A stretch of 64,000 nucleotides of DNA from Bythopirellula polymerisocia (lineage in GTDB: Bacteria; Planctomycetota; Planctomycetia; Pirellulales; Lacipirellulaceae). How positions within the stretch are numbered: position 1 is the stretch's first letter; the number at the start of each line of letters is the position of its first letter. The stretch spans positions 1,302,001 through 1,366,000 of the forward strand of contig NZ_SJPS01000001.1 of NCBI RefSeq assembly GCF_007860015.1, in the 5' to 3' direction. The position numbers and the translations under genes are program-made. Under the pieces are notes generated by a model. The model made no database searches. It was not told the DNA's origin and was given only the letters and a program-made list of their open reading frames with translations. Positions 7,421 through 15,945 of the stretch are shown here, one piece after another.

Positions 7421-10400
7421 TTATCGATTCTCGTTCCCAGGTCGCTTGGCCAGACTCGTATCGCTCGCGGCTTCCAGATACGCGAACAACTGGCCCACCT
7501 GCTCCAGGGTCAGTTGATTGAGCAGCCCACTGGGCATCGCGGATGTGGGGCTTTCGCGGATTTCGTCGATGTCGGCCTGGGCAATGTCCACCTTCTCGCC
7601 ATCAGACAAGAGTACTGTTACTCCTTCCGTGCCGCGCGGGACGACCAATCCCGCGAAGGTACGCCCCTGCGAGAGGACGATCCGGCTGGCGTATTGGTCG
7701 GAGATGTTGTGCGAGGGATAGACAATCGCTTCCAGGATTTCACGGCGTTGGAATCGGCGTGATACATTCGTGAGGTCGGGCCCCAATGTCTCGCCCACGG
7801 CGTTGCATCGATGGCATTTCACGCATTGGGCCGATTCAAATGCCACGCGTCCTTCGGTTGCATCCGCCGAACGAGCCGAATCGCTTTCCAAATAGTTGAG
7901 CAACTCGGCATAGCTCCACTTATCGCTGGTCGAGTCGACAGGTAGCTCGGCCGAGGGGGCGGCAGGGAAACTGGTGCTGTACCACTGTTGCCACCCGGCA
8001 AGCTGTGTGTTCCACTCGGGGTAACTCGATGCTACTGGATTGCCGGCCCAGTGATCCAGCAGGGCCAGCGCCAGTGATGCCCCTTCTTCGCCTAAACGCA
8101 AACCTTGCAGGATGACTTGGCGATAGGGTTCGGGTTCTTGCGGACGCTGCGGCACCGTGGTCAGCGAGCGCAAGACTTCCTGTGCGACACGACCATCGAC
8201 CGTTTTCAGCGAATCGACCAGGTAGGGCCAATTCTCTCCCACGGGGTGTTGTGTAAGGGCCATCGCCACGGTGTGGCGGTCGTCAGGGGAGTTGCTGTAG
8301 ACAGAGCGCAAATAAGCGGCACTCGCAGGCTCACCACTCTGGCCTAGCACAGCAAAGATACCCACGCGGAGACGGCGGAAGGCATCGCTCTCTGCACACT
8401 TGGGCTGCACCTTGCCGTCGAGCGCCCGCAGTTCCGCTAACAACTCTGCAGGCGGTTCAGCGGGAAGCTTGGCCAAAACGGAAAGTGACGACGTCGGCCA
8501 ACGCTCACCTGCAGCGAGTACCTGTTGCCGTTCGGCCAGCGAAAACTTGGTGAAGAAATCTCGTGAAAAATTTTCCACGTAGGCACTCACACTGTACCCT
8601 CCTTCGACAGCGCGAATCTCTTCGAAGAACTTCATCAACGCCAACTTGGTGTTAATCGACCAGCCAGACTCCAGACGACTTGCACAAGCGGCGATGTGCA
8701 GTTTGTCCTCTTGATTACCATTGCTGGCGATCTGGGCAGCAAACTTGTCTGCCGCACCGGGGACTTGCAAATAAACCAGCAGGCGCACCAGCTCGCGATC
8801 CACGGCGATATTTCCCGAGGGATACTCGCCCAGCAACATTCCGCCCAAGCCGGAACCCTGTTCCGGCGAAAGCTTGCCCAGTGAAAGTGCCAATTGCGAA
8901 ACACGCAAGACATCCACCAATTGCTCAGCCGTTAACGAATTCGCGGATTGCAATGTAGTCTGGCAACGACCCAGGACCGCCTCGGCGACCGCCGGTTCGC
9001 GATTCTCAGAGAGCAGGGCCACCGCACCGCGGCAGAATACTTCCACACTTCCGCTCTCTACGACCTGTCGAGCCCATCCCGCCTGTGGCTGTTGTTGGAG
9101 CGCGCGTTGTGCCGCGAACGCCACAAAATGGTCGGCATCCCCGAGTAGTTGGACGAATTTTTCAGGACGGATGTTGGCGCTCTCTTTCGTGAGTGATTCG
9201 CAAGCCAGCCGGCGCACCAAGGGGTCGCTGTCTGAGAGCATGGCTTCCAGGCGTTCGGCACATGCCGGAGAACTGCCGGCATGCATCAGGCGGGCCGCCT
9301 GAGCGCGAATCTCTCCGGAGGTATCCGACGAAAGTTTCAGGAGCAACTCTTCGGTAGGTCGCGGTCCGAAATACACCATCAAGTTGACCGCACGTTGCCG
9401 TTCGGCGATCGGACGGCTGCTGTCGAGGGCTACCCGTGCGAGATCAGCTGCCCAGCGGTCACCTAATGTCGCCTTGGTCGTAGCGATCGTTGCTCTTGCC
9501 CAGTCGGCATCGAGTTGGGGCTGCACCAGGGCGGCCGCAATGGAATTGGGCGCTGGATCACTAGAGAGCGGAGTCGCACCAGTCCAGCGGACCCGATAAA
9601 TGCCACCGTCTGTACCACGCCCCCCGGTGCAGAAATAGAGTGCCCCGTCGCGTCCGACGGCCAGGTCAGTGGCATTGAGCGGTCTTCCGGCAAGGAAGAC
9701 TTCGCTCGTGGCTCGATAGGTTGATCCGCTCTGCTTGAGCTGGATCGAGTGGATGAGGCCTTTCGCCCAGTCGCAGGCAAACATCGCCCCATGATATTTT
9801 TCCGGGAAGATGTTGTGGTCGTAGAATTCGACACCGGTTGGCGACCCGGCCCCCAATTCCAGCGCAGGGGGAAGACTGTCGAGATAATAACTGGGCCACT
9901 TCGCCCAGCCGCTCCGCCAACCAAGTTCCGCCCCGGCGGTGATGTGATTCACGCGGGTCGGCCGATACCAAGGCGCGCCCATGTCCCATTCCATGTCAGC
10001 ATCGTAAGTGAACAATTCCCCGTCGGGGCTGAACCCAAAGTCATACGAATTGCGCATTCCGCCGGCAACGAGTTCCACGAACGAGCCCTCTGCATCGGTG
10101 CGAAAAATCGTCCCACCGGGAGCAGGGATCCCGACCGCATGGCCGCGAGGATCCTCAAACCGTGGTTGAATCAAATCTCCTTCGTAGGCGCTGCGGTAAG
10201 GACTATGGGGGCCCGGCTTCGCACCGACACGGGCATGGTTCCCCACGACCACATAAATCAAACCATCGGGACCAAGCCGCACGGCATGGGCTCCATGTTC
10301 ACCACGCGAACCTCGAATCGGCACAAGCGATTCAATCTCTTCCGCCGACCCATCGCGATCGGCATCCCGCAAGCGATAAAGGGCTACCCCCTCGGGCCCA

Positions 10401-11251
10401 TCTCCGATGGCAAACACGCGGGTGCCTAGCGGCAAAATGCCTTGCACGTTCTTGATCTTGTCGCAGAATATCTCTACGGAGTCCGGCGTGCCGTTGTCGT
10501 CGCTGTCGGTCAAGAGGAGCAGATTGCCCCCCTCGCGAGAGGCCAAGATGTTTCCTTGCGAGTCAAATGCCATGGCGATCAGCGAACCGACTTCCTCGTC
10601 GCGCATCAAGCGTTCGATGACGAAATCCTTGGCGATGTTGAATCGCGCACCGACCCCAGCGATCACGACTTCATCGCCCCAGGGGAGCGCATTTCCCAAG
10701 GCACCGTAGCTGGTTGCCTTGATCCATTCATTATCGTTGAACCTGGTTGCCGACCAGTCGGCATACTCGCGTACACTTGTGCGCCAGGAATCGTTCGTTG
10801 GTAGATTGGTATAGGTTCCACCCGTTTCCTTCACGAGCACGCGGCCGACTAGTCCCGCCGACCCGCCGTCAGTATTGGTCACACGTACCGCCACACTATT
10901 GCGGCCAGGGACTAGCAGTTTGGTAATTTCAAACACCTTCAGTTGTCGCCAGTCGTTGCCGACGCCAACCTGTTGGCCATTAACGAACACCTCGAACCCA
11001 TTGTCGGCAGTGATTTGCACCTCGCCGAATTCTGGATCACCCAGCATGAAGGACTTGCGGAAATAGCAGACCCCTTTGGGGACTTCATTGCGAGTATGTG
11101 CCGGAGACCAAATCCACTCGGCACTGCCAAGTTCATTGGTAACATTCTCAGCTAGGTCCGCTGCAATGGAAAAACTAGTCAGCAAAGTGGCAGCAAAGAG
11201 CCAAGCTAGAAACAGACCAGAGGCAATTGATTTCTTGGTCACCTTGTTCAT
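7421..11251 (-). CDS. PVC-type heme-binding CxxCH protein (membrane-bound dehydrogenase)
   Basis: A 1276-residue exported protein of a family characteristic of Planctomycetes, Verrucomicrobia and relatives. After a signal peptide (~1-30) there is a jelly-roll-like domain ('SAEWIWSPAHTRN', 'FEVFVNGQQVG'). Then comes a beta-propeller of the glucose/sorbosone dehydrogenase kind ('LIAMAFDSQGNIL', 'GPDGLIYVVVGNHARVG', 'RDGALYFCTGGRG'), a long HEAT-repeat region with alternating Ala/Leu helices, and a C-terminal cytochrome c-like domain with the heme site CVKCH and the later 'GPDLTNVSRRF'. Members are thought to oxidise sugars or related compounds in the periplasm and pass electrons to c-type cytochromes; the substrate here is unknown. 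It is a single gene with no adjacent partner. Confidence 0.93.
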   Translation of the reverse strand: MNKVTKKSIASGLFLAWLFAATLLTSFSIAADLAENVTNELGSAEWIWSPAHTRNEVPKGVCYFRKSFMLGDPEFGEVQITADNGFEVFVNGQQVGVGNDWRQLKVFEITKLLVPGRNSVAVRVTNTDGGSAGLVGRVLVKETGGTYTNLPTNDSWRTSVREYADWSATRFNDNEWIKATSYGALGNALPWGDEVVIAGVGARFNIAKDFVIERLMRDEEVGSLIAMAFDSQGNILASREGGNLLLLTDSDDNGTPDSVEIFCDKIKNVQGILPLGTRVFAIGDGPEGVALYRLRDADRDGSAEEIESLVPIRGSRGEHGAHAVRLGPDGLIYVVVGNHARVGAKPGPHSPYRSAYEGDLIQPRFEDPRGHAVGIPAPGGTIFRTDAEGSFVELVAGGMRNSYDFGFSPDGELFTYDADMEWDMGAPWYRPTRVNHITAGAELGWRSGWAKWPSYYLDSLPPALELGAGSPTGVEFYDHNIFPEKYHGAMFACDWAKGLIHSIQLKQSGSTYRATSEVFLAGRPLNATDLAVGRDGALYFCTGGRGTDGGIYRVRWTGATPLSSDPAPNSIAAALVQPQLDADWARATIATTKATLGDRWAADLARVALDSSRPIAERQRAVNLMVYFGPRPTEELLLKLSSDTSGEIRAQAARLMHAGSSPACAERLEAMLSDSDPLVRRLACESLTKESANIRPEKFVQLLGDADHFVAFAAQRALQQQPQAGWARQVVESGSVEVFCRGAVALLSENREPAVAEAVLGRCQTTLQSANSLTAEQLVDVLRVSQLALSLGKLSPEQGSGLGGMLLGEYPSGNIAVDRELVRLLVYLQVPGAADKFAAQIASNGNQEDKLHIAACASRLESGWSINTKLALMKFFEEIRAVEGGYSVSAYVENFSRDFFTKFSLAERQQVLAAGERWPTSSLSVLAKLPAEPPAELLAELRALDGKVQPKCAESDAFRRLRVGIFAVLGQSGEPASAAYLRSVYSNSPDDRHTVAMALTQHPVGENWPYLVDSLKTVDGRVAQEVLRSLTTVPQRPQEPEPYRQVILQGLRLGEEGASLALALLDHWAGNPVASSYPEWNTQLAGWQQWYSTSFPAAPSAELPVDSTSDKWSYAELLNYLESDSARSADATEGRVAFESAQCVKCHRCNAVGETLGPDLTNVSRRFQRREILEAIVYPSHNISDQYASRIVLSQGRTFAGLVVPRGTEGVTVLLSDGEKVDIAQADIDEIRESPTSAMPSGLLNQLTLEQVGQLFAYLEAASDTSLAKRPGNENR

Positions 11252-11443
11252 GGCGATCTCTCAATCCTTTGAGGTAGAAAATCTTTGTCAAACGTTCGTT
11301 GGTGCAGAGGCGACCTTGCCTCATTGCGCACCCAGGCGTGAAGAAAAACTTAACCTCAAACGCCACCCCCAGGCAACACGAGCTTGTCCCGTGTGCTAGC
11401 ATGTGGGGAATGGTGTCATTTCGATGAGAGCTCCGCGACACAT

Positions 11444-11479
11444 GTCATCCCGAGAGAGTGTAACGAACGAGGGATCTGG
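11444..11479 (+). repeat. 36-bp inverted repeat, left arm
   Basis: Identical over all 36 bases to the reverse complement of 11879-11914. It begins GTCATCCCGAG and ends GAGGGATCTGG, and ATCCC/GGGAT within it can also pair locally. A shorter relative is at 49883-49911. Confidence 0.92.
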
Positions 11480-11536
11480 GTGGCGAAACCAACATTCCTG
11501 CAACATGGGTATGGTGAGCCCTTGTACGCCTTCCCT

Positions 11537-11824
11537 TCACAATTGCCAATTCTCAGCCAAGTCCTCCCATCGTGGATTCTGTTCCTCAATGAGGGTCACT
11601 TTCTTTGACCGTCGCCAGCCCTTGATCTTCTTTTCGCATTCGATGGCCTGGTTGATGTCGCTGAAGCTGTCATACCAAGCAAGCATGGTCAGGTTGTAGC
11701 TGCTTGTGAATCCTTTGATGAGTTTGCTCTTGTGTTCCAGTACTCTTCGTTCCAAGTCGTTGGTAACTCCTATGTAGAGTGTACGAGATTGGTTTGACAT
11801 GATGTATACGAAGTATTCATTCAT
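11537..11824 (-). CDS. GIY-YIG nuclease domain protein
   Basis: A 95-residue protein of the small stand-alone GIY-YIG group (YhbQ/UPF0213-like). The core motif is 'YFVYIMSN' followed by 'TLYIGVTNDLERRVLEHK', which supplies the two aromatic/Gly strands and the conserved Arg of the active site; the downstream 'EKKIKGWRRSKKVTLIEE' is the usual basic helix of this group. The start at 11824 (MNEYFVYIM) is preferred; a longer frame would run into the flanking repeat. The biochemical role of these small proteins is unsettled (DNA nicking or repair is assumed from the fold). It is the only gene inside the inverted repeat and is oriented against the neighbouring ABC gene. Confidence 0.88.
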   Translation of the reverse strand: MNEYFVYIMSNQSRTLYIGVTNDLERRVLEHKSKLIKGFTSSYNLTMLAWYDSFSDINQAIECEKKIKGWRRSKKVTLIEEQNPRWEDLAENWQL

Positions 11825-11878
11825 GGGGACCATTCTAACGCAAGCCTTGACGACGAAAATTAGCGAGTCATGATTTAT

Positions 11879-11914
11879 CCAGATCCCTCGTTCGTTACAC
11901 TCTCTCGGGATGAC
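11879..11914 (-). repeat. 36-bp inverted repeat, right arm
   Basis: Exact reverse complement of 11444-11479. It ends only five bases before the start codon of the ABC ATPase gene at 11920, so the Shine-Dalgarno position of that gene is repeat-derived (CTCTCGGGATGAC). Confidence 0.92.
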
Positions 11915-11919
11915 AGTCC

Positions 11920-13770
11920 ATGCCACTTACCCTCGAAGTCGACAATCTCCGCACTTACTTTCACACCGAGGACGGCATCGTCCGCGCGGTAGATGGAGTC
12001 TCCTTTCAAGTTCCCGTGGGTCACACGCTGGGCATCGTCGGCGAGAGCGGTTCTGGCAAGAGCGTCACTTCGCTTTCGATCATGCGGCTACTGACCTCAT
12101 CGGCGAGGATCGAATCCGGCAAGATCGTCCTCTTAGGCAAAGACCTGGTACGGCTGCCCGAGCCCGCGATGCGATCGATTCGCGGCAAGGAAGTCAGCAT
12201 GATCTTTCAAGAGCCGATGACTTCGCTCAACCCGGTCTACACGGTGGGGAGTCAAGTGGCCGAGGCGATTATCGTGCACCAACGAGTTTCGCGGAAAGAG
12301 GCACGCGAGCGAACGATCGCCCTCTTTCGCGAGGTGGGCATCCCGAATCCCGAACAGCGAGTTGATTCGTATCCCCATCAAATGTCGGGCGGACAAAAAC
12401 AGCGCGTGATGATCGCGATGGCCTTGTCGTGCAATCCACAACTCTTGATCGCCGACGAGCCGACGACTGCGCTCGACGTGACAGTGCAGGCGCAGATTCT
12501 ACAAATCTTACGGCAACTCCGTGACCAGCGGGGCATGTCGATTCTCTTCATCACCCATGACCTGGGGGTGATCGCGGAGATCGCCGACGAAGTCCTCGTC
12601 ATGTATCGCGGCGAGATGGTCGAGCAGGGCCCCGTGCTTGAAATCTTTGCCAATCCGCAGCACCCCTATACCAAAGGGCTGCTGGCCTGTCGGCCCCGGC
12701 TCGATACCAAATATCGCCGCTTGCCGACCGTCGATGATTTCATGGAAGTGAAAACCGTCGATGGTCGAATCGAGATTCTCGAAAAGCCAATGACCGACGT
12801 GCGGTACCGTGAACTGACCGCCGAAGGGCGCGGCGCGGTGTTGCATCCCAAGTCAGAGCTTGCCACGATGGGACACCCCTGGGAAGAAACGCCCCGCGCT
12901 CGAGACACAGTTGCTGTCGAAGAAGAATCGAGACCTTTACTGGAAGTCGTGGACCTCGCCGTGCATTTCCCTGTAAAGAAAGGTCTCTTCTCGCGCGCGC
13001 ACGAGCCTATCCGTGCTGTTGATGGCGTGAGTTTCCGCATCTATCGCGGACAGACGCTCGGCTTGGTGGGAGAAAGTGGCTGCGGCAAAACAACCACTGG
13101 TCGGGCTATTCTGCGGCTCGTCGAACCGACCGCCGGCAAGATCATGCTCGATGGCACCGAGGTCCGTTCCCTCAATAGTCGAGAACTCAGGAGAATCCGC
13201 AGCCGAATGCAGATCGTTTTTCAAGACCCCTATGGTTCGCTTGATCCCCGCATGACCATCGAGTCGGCAATCACCGAGCCGATGGTGATCCAGGGGCTCT
13301 ACGGCACTCGCCGTGAGCGCCGCGACCGAGCCGCGTCGTTGCTCGCGGAGGTCGGCATGTCGGCAGATCACCTGCGGCGTTATCCCCATGAATTCTCCGG
13401 CGGCCAGCGCCAGCGTATCTGCATCGCCCGTGCCTTAGCTGTCGAGCCAGAACTCTTAATCTGCGATGAATCGGTCTCGGCCCTCGACGTGTCGGTGCAG
13501 GCCCAGGTACTCAACCTGCTCAACGACTTGCAACACAGCCGAGGACTCACGTACCTCTTCATCAGTCACGACCTGAGCGTCGTAAAATTCATGGCCGACA
13601 TGATGGCCGTGATGAACGAAGGCAAGATCGTCGAATTCGGCCCGTCGCAAGCCATCTACGCCGCCCCGCGTGAAGAGTACACCCGCCGCCTGATCGACGC
13701 GACTCCACAGGATGATCTAGAGCATATTCGTCAGTTAGTTGCGGAGCGGGAGCGAAGCAGGAGCGGTTGA
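11920..13770 (+). CDS. Fused dipeptide/oligopeptide ABC transporter ATP-binding protein (DppD-DppF type)
   Basis: A 616-residue protein with two complete ABC ATPase domains. Domain 1 (~1-265): Walker A GESGSGKS, signature 'QMSGGQKQR', Walker B '[12 protein letters not shown]', and the C-terminal oligopeptide-type tail '[15 protein letters not shown]'. Domain 2 (~340-600): Walker [10 protein letters not shown], signature 'EFSGGQRQR', Walker B '[12 protein letters not shown]', switch His in 'FISHDLSVV'. The order equals DppD followed by DppF, so one chain energises the membrane pair of a peptide or nickel-type importer. No permease or binding protein gene is next to it, so the other subunits must be encoded elsewhere. 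The start ATG lies 5 bp after the inverted-repeat arm, with no convincing ribosome-binding site. Confidence 0.93.
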   Translation: MPLTLEVDNLRTYFHTEDGIVRAVDGVSFQVPVGHTLGIVGESGSGKSVTSLSIMRLLTSSARIESGKIVLLGKDLVRLPEPAMRSIRGKEVSMIFQEPMTSLNPVYTVGSQVAEAIIVHQRVSRKEARERTIALFREVGIPNPEQRVDSYPHQMSGGQKQRVMIAMALSCNPQLLIADEPTTALDVTVQAQILQILRQLRDQRGMSILFITHDLGVIAEIADEVLVMYRGEMVEQGPVLEIFANPQHPYTKGLLACRPRLDTKYRRLPTVDDFMEVKTVDGRIEILEKPMTDVRYRELTAEGRGAVLHPKSELATMGHPWEETPRARDTVAVEEESRPLLEVVDLAVHFPVKKGLFSRAHEPIRAVDGVSFRIYRGQTLGLVGESGCGKTTTGRAILRLVEPTAGKIMLDGTEVRSLNSRELRRIRSRMQIVFQDPYGSLDPRMTIESAITEPMVIQGLYGTRRERRDRAASLLAEVGMSADHLRRYPHEFSGGQRQRICIARALAVEPELLICDESVSALDVSVQAQVLNLLNDLQHSRGLTYLFISHDLSVVKFMADMMAVMNEGKIVEFGPSQAIYAAPREEYTRRLIDATPQDDLEHIRQLVAERERSRSG

Positions 13771-13798
13771 TGTGGACAATGGCTTTTGAGGAAGTCAA

Positions 13799-14056
13799 TT
13801 AATCCTTGGCAAATGCTTCGGTCATTCTTGGATTGACTTCCGGATTGTCCCGCCAATATTGCTTCCACTGACGTTCCTCAGCAGTATCCTCTTTTTCTTC
13901 AAAGATGCCATTCAACAGACCCCTTGCTACAAACGAAGTAGTAGCCACCGTGGCAGTTTGAATCGCACCACCTACTCGTTGTATCGGTGTGCAACCTATC
14001 GCACTCATGGCAACAATTGTCAGCAAGATTATATTTCGAAGCATACTTGATCGCAT
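13799..14056 (-). CDS. Small predicted lipoprotein
   Basis: An 85-residue protein. Starting at the ATG at 14056 gives a short basic N-terminus, a hydrophobic core (MLRNIILLTIVAM) and Cys22 in 'SAIGC', a plausible lipobox. The mature part is a short small-residue helix ('VGGAIQTATVATTSFVARG') and a charged tail with 'EERQWKQYWRDNPEVNPRMTE'. No family recognised. A longer frame to 14116 exists but would bury the signal. It converges with the ABC gene with 28 bp between stops. Confidence 0.62.
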   Translation of the reverse strand: MRSSMLRNIILLTIVAMSAIGCTPIQRVGGAIQTATVATTSFVARGLLNGIFEEKEDTAEERQWKQYWRDNPEVNPRMTEAFAKD

Positions 14057-14234
14057 GATAGCTGAGGTTGCTAGAACGAAATCATGGCGAGACAATACCA
14101 AGAGGTTTCCTATCAAGTCAACACCAGTAATGTTCGGCCGCCAAAAGTAATGGGTCTATTGATAGTAGGTTGTCTAGATAATTCGAATATGTTTCGCACC
14201 CGACAGATAGCTAGGATTTCTCCATGCCCCCACA

Positions 14235-14369
14235 GACGCAACAAGACCGCGTGAGAAAGCCGGGAGGAAGGGCTCTCTCACACAGTCAAGTGCTTGAAGA
14301 GGAGGTACCGGGATGAATAAGCACATGCCGGGCCAATCGCAGAAACCGCGATAATTCGCGGTGTTTCTG
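14235..14369 (+). repeat. Dispersed ~135-bp repeat, copy A
   Basis: About 85% identical by eye to 15761-15895 in the same orientation. It contains a hairpin (GTGAGAAAGCC ... GGGCTCTCTCAC) followed by a conserved stretch around GCTTGAAGAGGAGGTACCGG and GCACATGCCGGGCC. Short open frames through both copies give similar peptides only because the DNA is repeated. It lies between a lipoprotein gene and the PEP-CTERM gene; copy B lies on the other side of the PEP-CTERM gene. Nothing else was seen between 14057 and 14452. Confidence 0.8.
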
Positions 14370-14451
14370 CGGTAAGCGAAGCAAAATGACAACGGACCGT
14401 TGTCTTCTTTCAACTTGCCGATCGCCGGCACCTGCGAAAACCCTCGCAACG

Positions 14452-14486
14452 AAAAAAGCCCAGGTGGATAGAATTCACCCAGGCTT
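14452..14486 (-). terminator. Rho-independent terminator of the PEP-CTERM gene
   Basis: Read on the minus strand, AAGCCTGGGTG and CACCTGGGCTT form an 11-bp stem (two G-U pairs) with a 9-base loop, followed by a run of six U. It lies 35 bp after the PEP-CTERM stop codon. Confidence 0.85.
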
Positions 14487-14520
14487 ATCAGTTGAATCGG
14501 TACTTAGGCTCAGATGGTTC

Positions 14521-15342
14521 TCAGCCCACTCTTCGTCGAGCGGTACTAAATAGTCCTATCAGACAAACAAGAGCCAAGCTGGATGGCTCAGGAACATTGT
14601 CCGGGATCAGGTCGCCGACAGGAACAAGCTTGAAATCCTTCTTGGCAATTGCCGCCTGGTTACCAGGGGTGGTCGCCGAACTTAATTGATTGTTGATCGC
14701 CACTTCGACTTTCGTTGCCCCGAAGTCGAACGGAAAAGGAATCGCTGCGCCAAGATCGACAAATGTCACCAATGACCAGGGAAGCAATCCTGTTGAAGGC
14801 GCTCCGCCTGTAGTCGGATAGTCTGTCACAAAAATGTCCGAAGCAAAAACTGGGATGGGATTTGGCAAAGTAATGCTATCCACTGCAAGGATGCTCACCG
14901 TAGCACCAGCAGAAGCCGACACAAATGTGCCCGGAGAAGGATTAACCCCGGAGAAGCTGAAGTCTCCACTTTCGACGATGGAAAAGCCGGTTAGACCAGC
15001 GCCTGGCAAAGCCATGATCGTATAATTGAGTTGACCATCGATCAAACCTGAAGCTCCACCTGAAGAGGAAACCCCAAACCCCGTCGGATCAAAATCCAAC
15101 ACATTGCCGGTGATTGAAGGAGGTCCATAAAGGGGTGGAGGTACCGGTTTGGAAAATGAACTCTCAGTTACATCCAGATACATGACCGCCCCAGGAGGGG
15201 TGTCGCTGAAGTCGCCATACATAATCGCTGCTTGGGCAAGAGTTGCTGTGCAGCATAGAGCAGAAAATAAAGTAGCTGAAGCCAGTGTTTTGCAGAGAAA
15301 GCAAGTCAGTGCATTAGTAAGCACTTTGTTTGACCGACACAT
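14521..15342 (-). CDS. PEP-CTERM sorting domain protein
   Basis: A 273-residue exported protein. A signal peptide covers about residues 10-38 (ends ATLAQA). The mature part is Gly/Ser/Pro-rich and beta-type, without a recognised enzyme domain. The C-terminus has the PEP-CTERM signal: 'VPEPSSLALVCLIGLFSTARRRVG', i.e. the VPEP motif, a hydrophobic helix and a basic tail. The family is known to be recognised by an exosortase that cleaves and transfers the protein to the cell surface; no exosortase gene is in this window. It is monocistronic, bounded by a terminator, and has a long upstream region containing no gene. Confidence 0.88.
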   Translation of the reverse strand: MCRSNKVLTNALTCFLCKTLASATLFSALCCTATLAQAAIMYGDFSDTPPGAVMYLDVTESSFSKPVPPPLYGPPSITGNVLDFDPTGFGVSSSGGASGLIDGQLNYTIMALPGAGLTGFSIVESGDFSFSGVNPSPGTFVSASAGATVSILAVDSITLPNPIPVFASDIFVTDYPTTGGAPSTGLLPWSLVTFVDLGAAIPFPFDFGATKVEVAINNQLSSATTPGNQAAIAKKDFKLVPVGDLIPDNVPEPSSLALVCLIGLFSTARRRVG

Positions 15343-15760
15343 TAGCGTCTCCCCAGATGTTTTAAAACTTAGTTGCGAAAGCCAATTAAGAACGATGCCA
15401 GGAGTTCAGAAGAAATATTGATCTCTTCAACCCTTTTGCGATGGAAATCCTAGTAGATACGGTAAAATTACTACTAAACCAGAATCGGCAATATCCCCAA
15501 TCCATGGAAAAGATACAAGGCTGATCTAGTGCTATTTTATCAAGGCACTCTTTACTAAGTCCACTAAATAATTGGGGTTTTCCAGTCCCACCACTCCATC
15601 TCAGGAGTTTTTGTCGATCAACTGGATAGCTTGGGATCAAAGAGGCACATCCGCTAAAGGTTTGTAGGCAAAGAACTTACCAATTATCGAGCCGTTTTAC
15701 TGCAACGCGGAAAAGTTCTATGACAATTGGTCAGCAGGCCCATCAGAAGTAATAAGCCCA
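15343..15760. other. Intergenic region without recognisable gene
   Basis: An AT-richer stretch upstream of the PEP-CTERM gene, presumably carrying its promoter. Short open frames on both strands have no start signal or protein-like composition. No clear -35/-10 pair can be defended by eye. Confidence 0.55.
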
Positions 15761-15895
15761 AACGCAGCAAGACCGCGTGAGAAAGCCTGGAGGGAGGGCT
15801 CTCTCACACGGTCAGGTGCTTGAAGAGGAGGTACCGGAATCAATAAGCACATGCCGGGCCAAACACAGAAACTGCTATAATCCAGCGTTTTTCTG
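15761..15895 (+). repeat. Dispersed ~135-bp repeat, copy B
   Basis: Second copy of the 14235-14369 repeat in direct orientation, with the same hairpin (GTGAGAAAGCC ... GGCTCTCTCAC) and the same GAAGAGGAGGTACCGG core. It ends about 50 bp from the stop codon of the anti-sigma-like gene. Confidence 0.8.
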
Positions 15896-15945
15896 ATTGA
15901 ACAGGTAGCGAAATGGCAACCGCAAGTTGCGTGCAATCAACACGG

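Larger units (their letters stand above)
11444..11914. mobile_element. GIY-YIG cassette bounded by perfect 36-bp inverted repeats
   Basis: Two perfect 36-bp copies of the same sequence (starting GTCATCCCGAGAGAG, ending GAGGGATCTGG) lie in inverted orientation at 11444-11479 and 11879-11914. The space between contains only one gene, encoding a GIY-YIG nuclease-domain protein. The unit is 471 bp and ends 5 bp before the ATG of the ABC transporter gene, so it occupies the place where that gene's leader would be. Repeats of the form GTCATCCCGAG...GAGGGATCT are a known intergenic REP-like type in several bacterial phyla. The composite arrangement suggests a small mobile or mobilisable unit; no target-site duplication could be defined. 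Confidence 0.65.

Noticed and set aside
9749-10429. 226-codon plus-strand frame inside the PVC heme protein gene
   Set aside because: Antisense to beta-propeller coding; no start signal or motif.
14174-14449. Short minus-strand frame, with a similar peptide encoded at 15718-15936
   Set aside because: The similarity comes from a repeated non-coding DNA element; the frames start and end differently and codon pattern is not protein-like.
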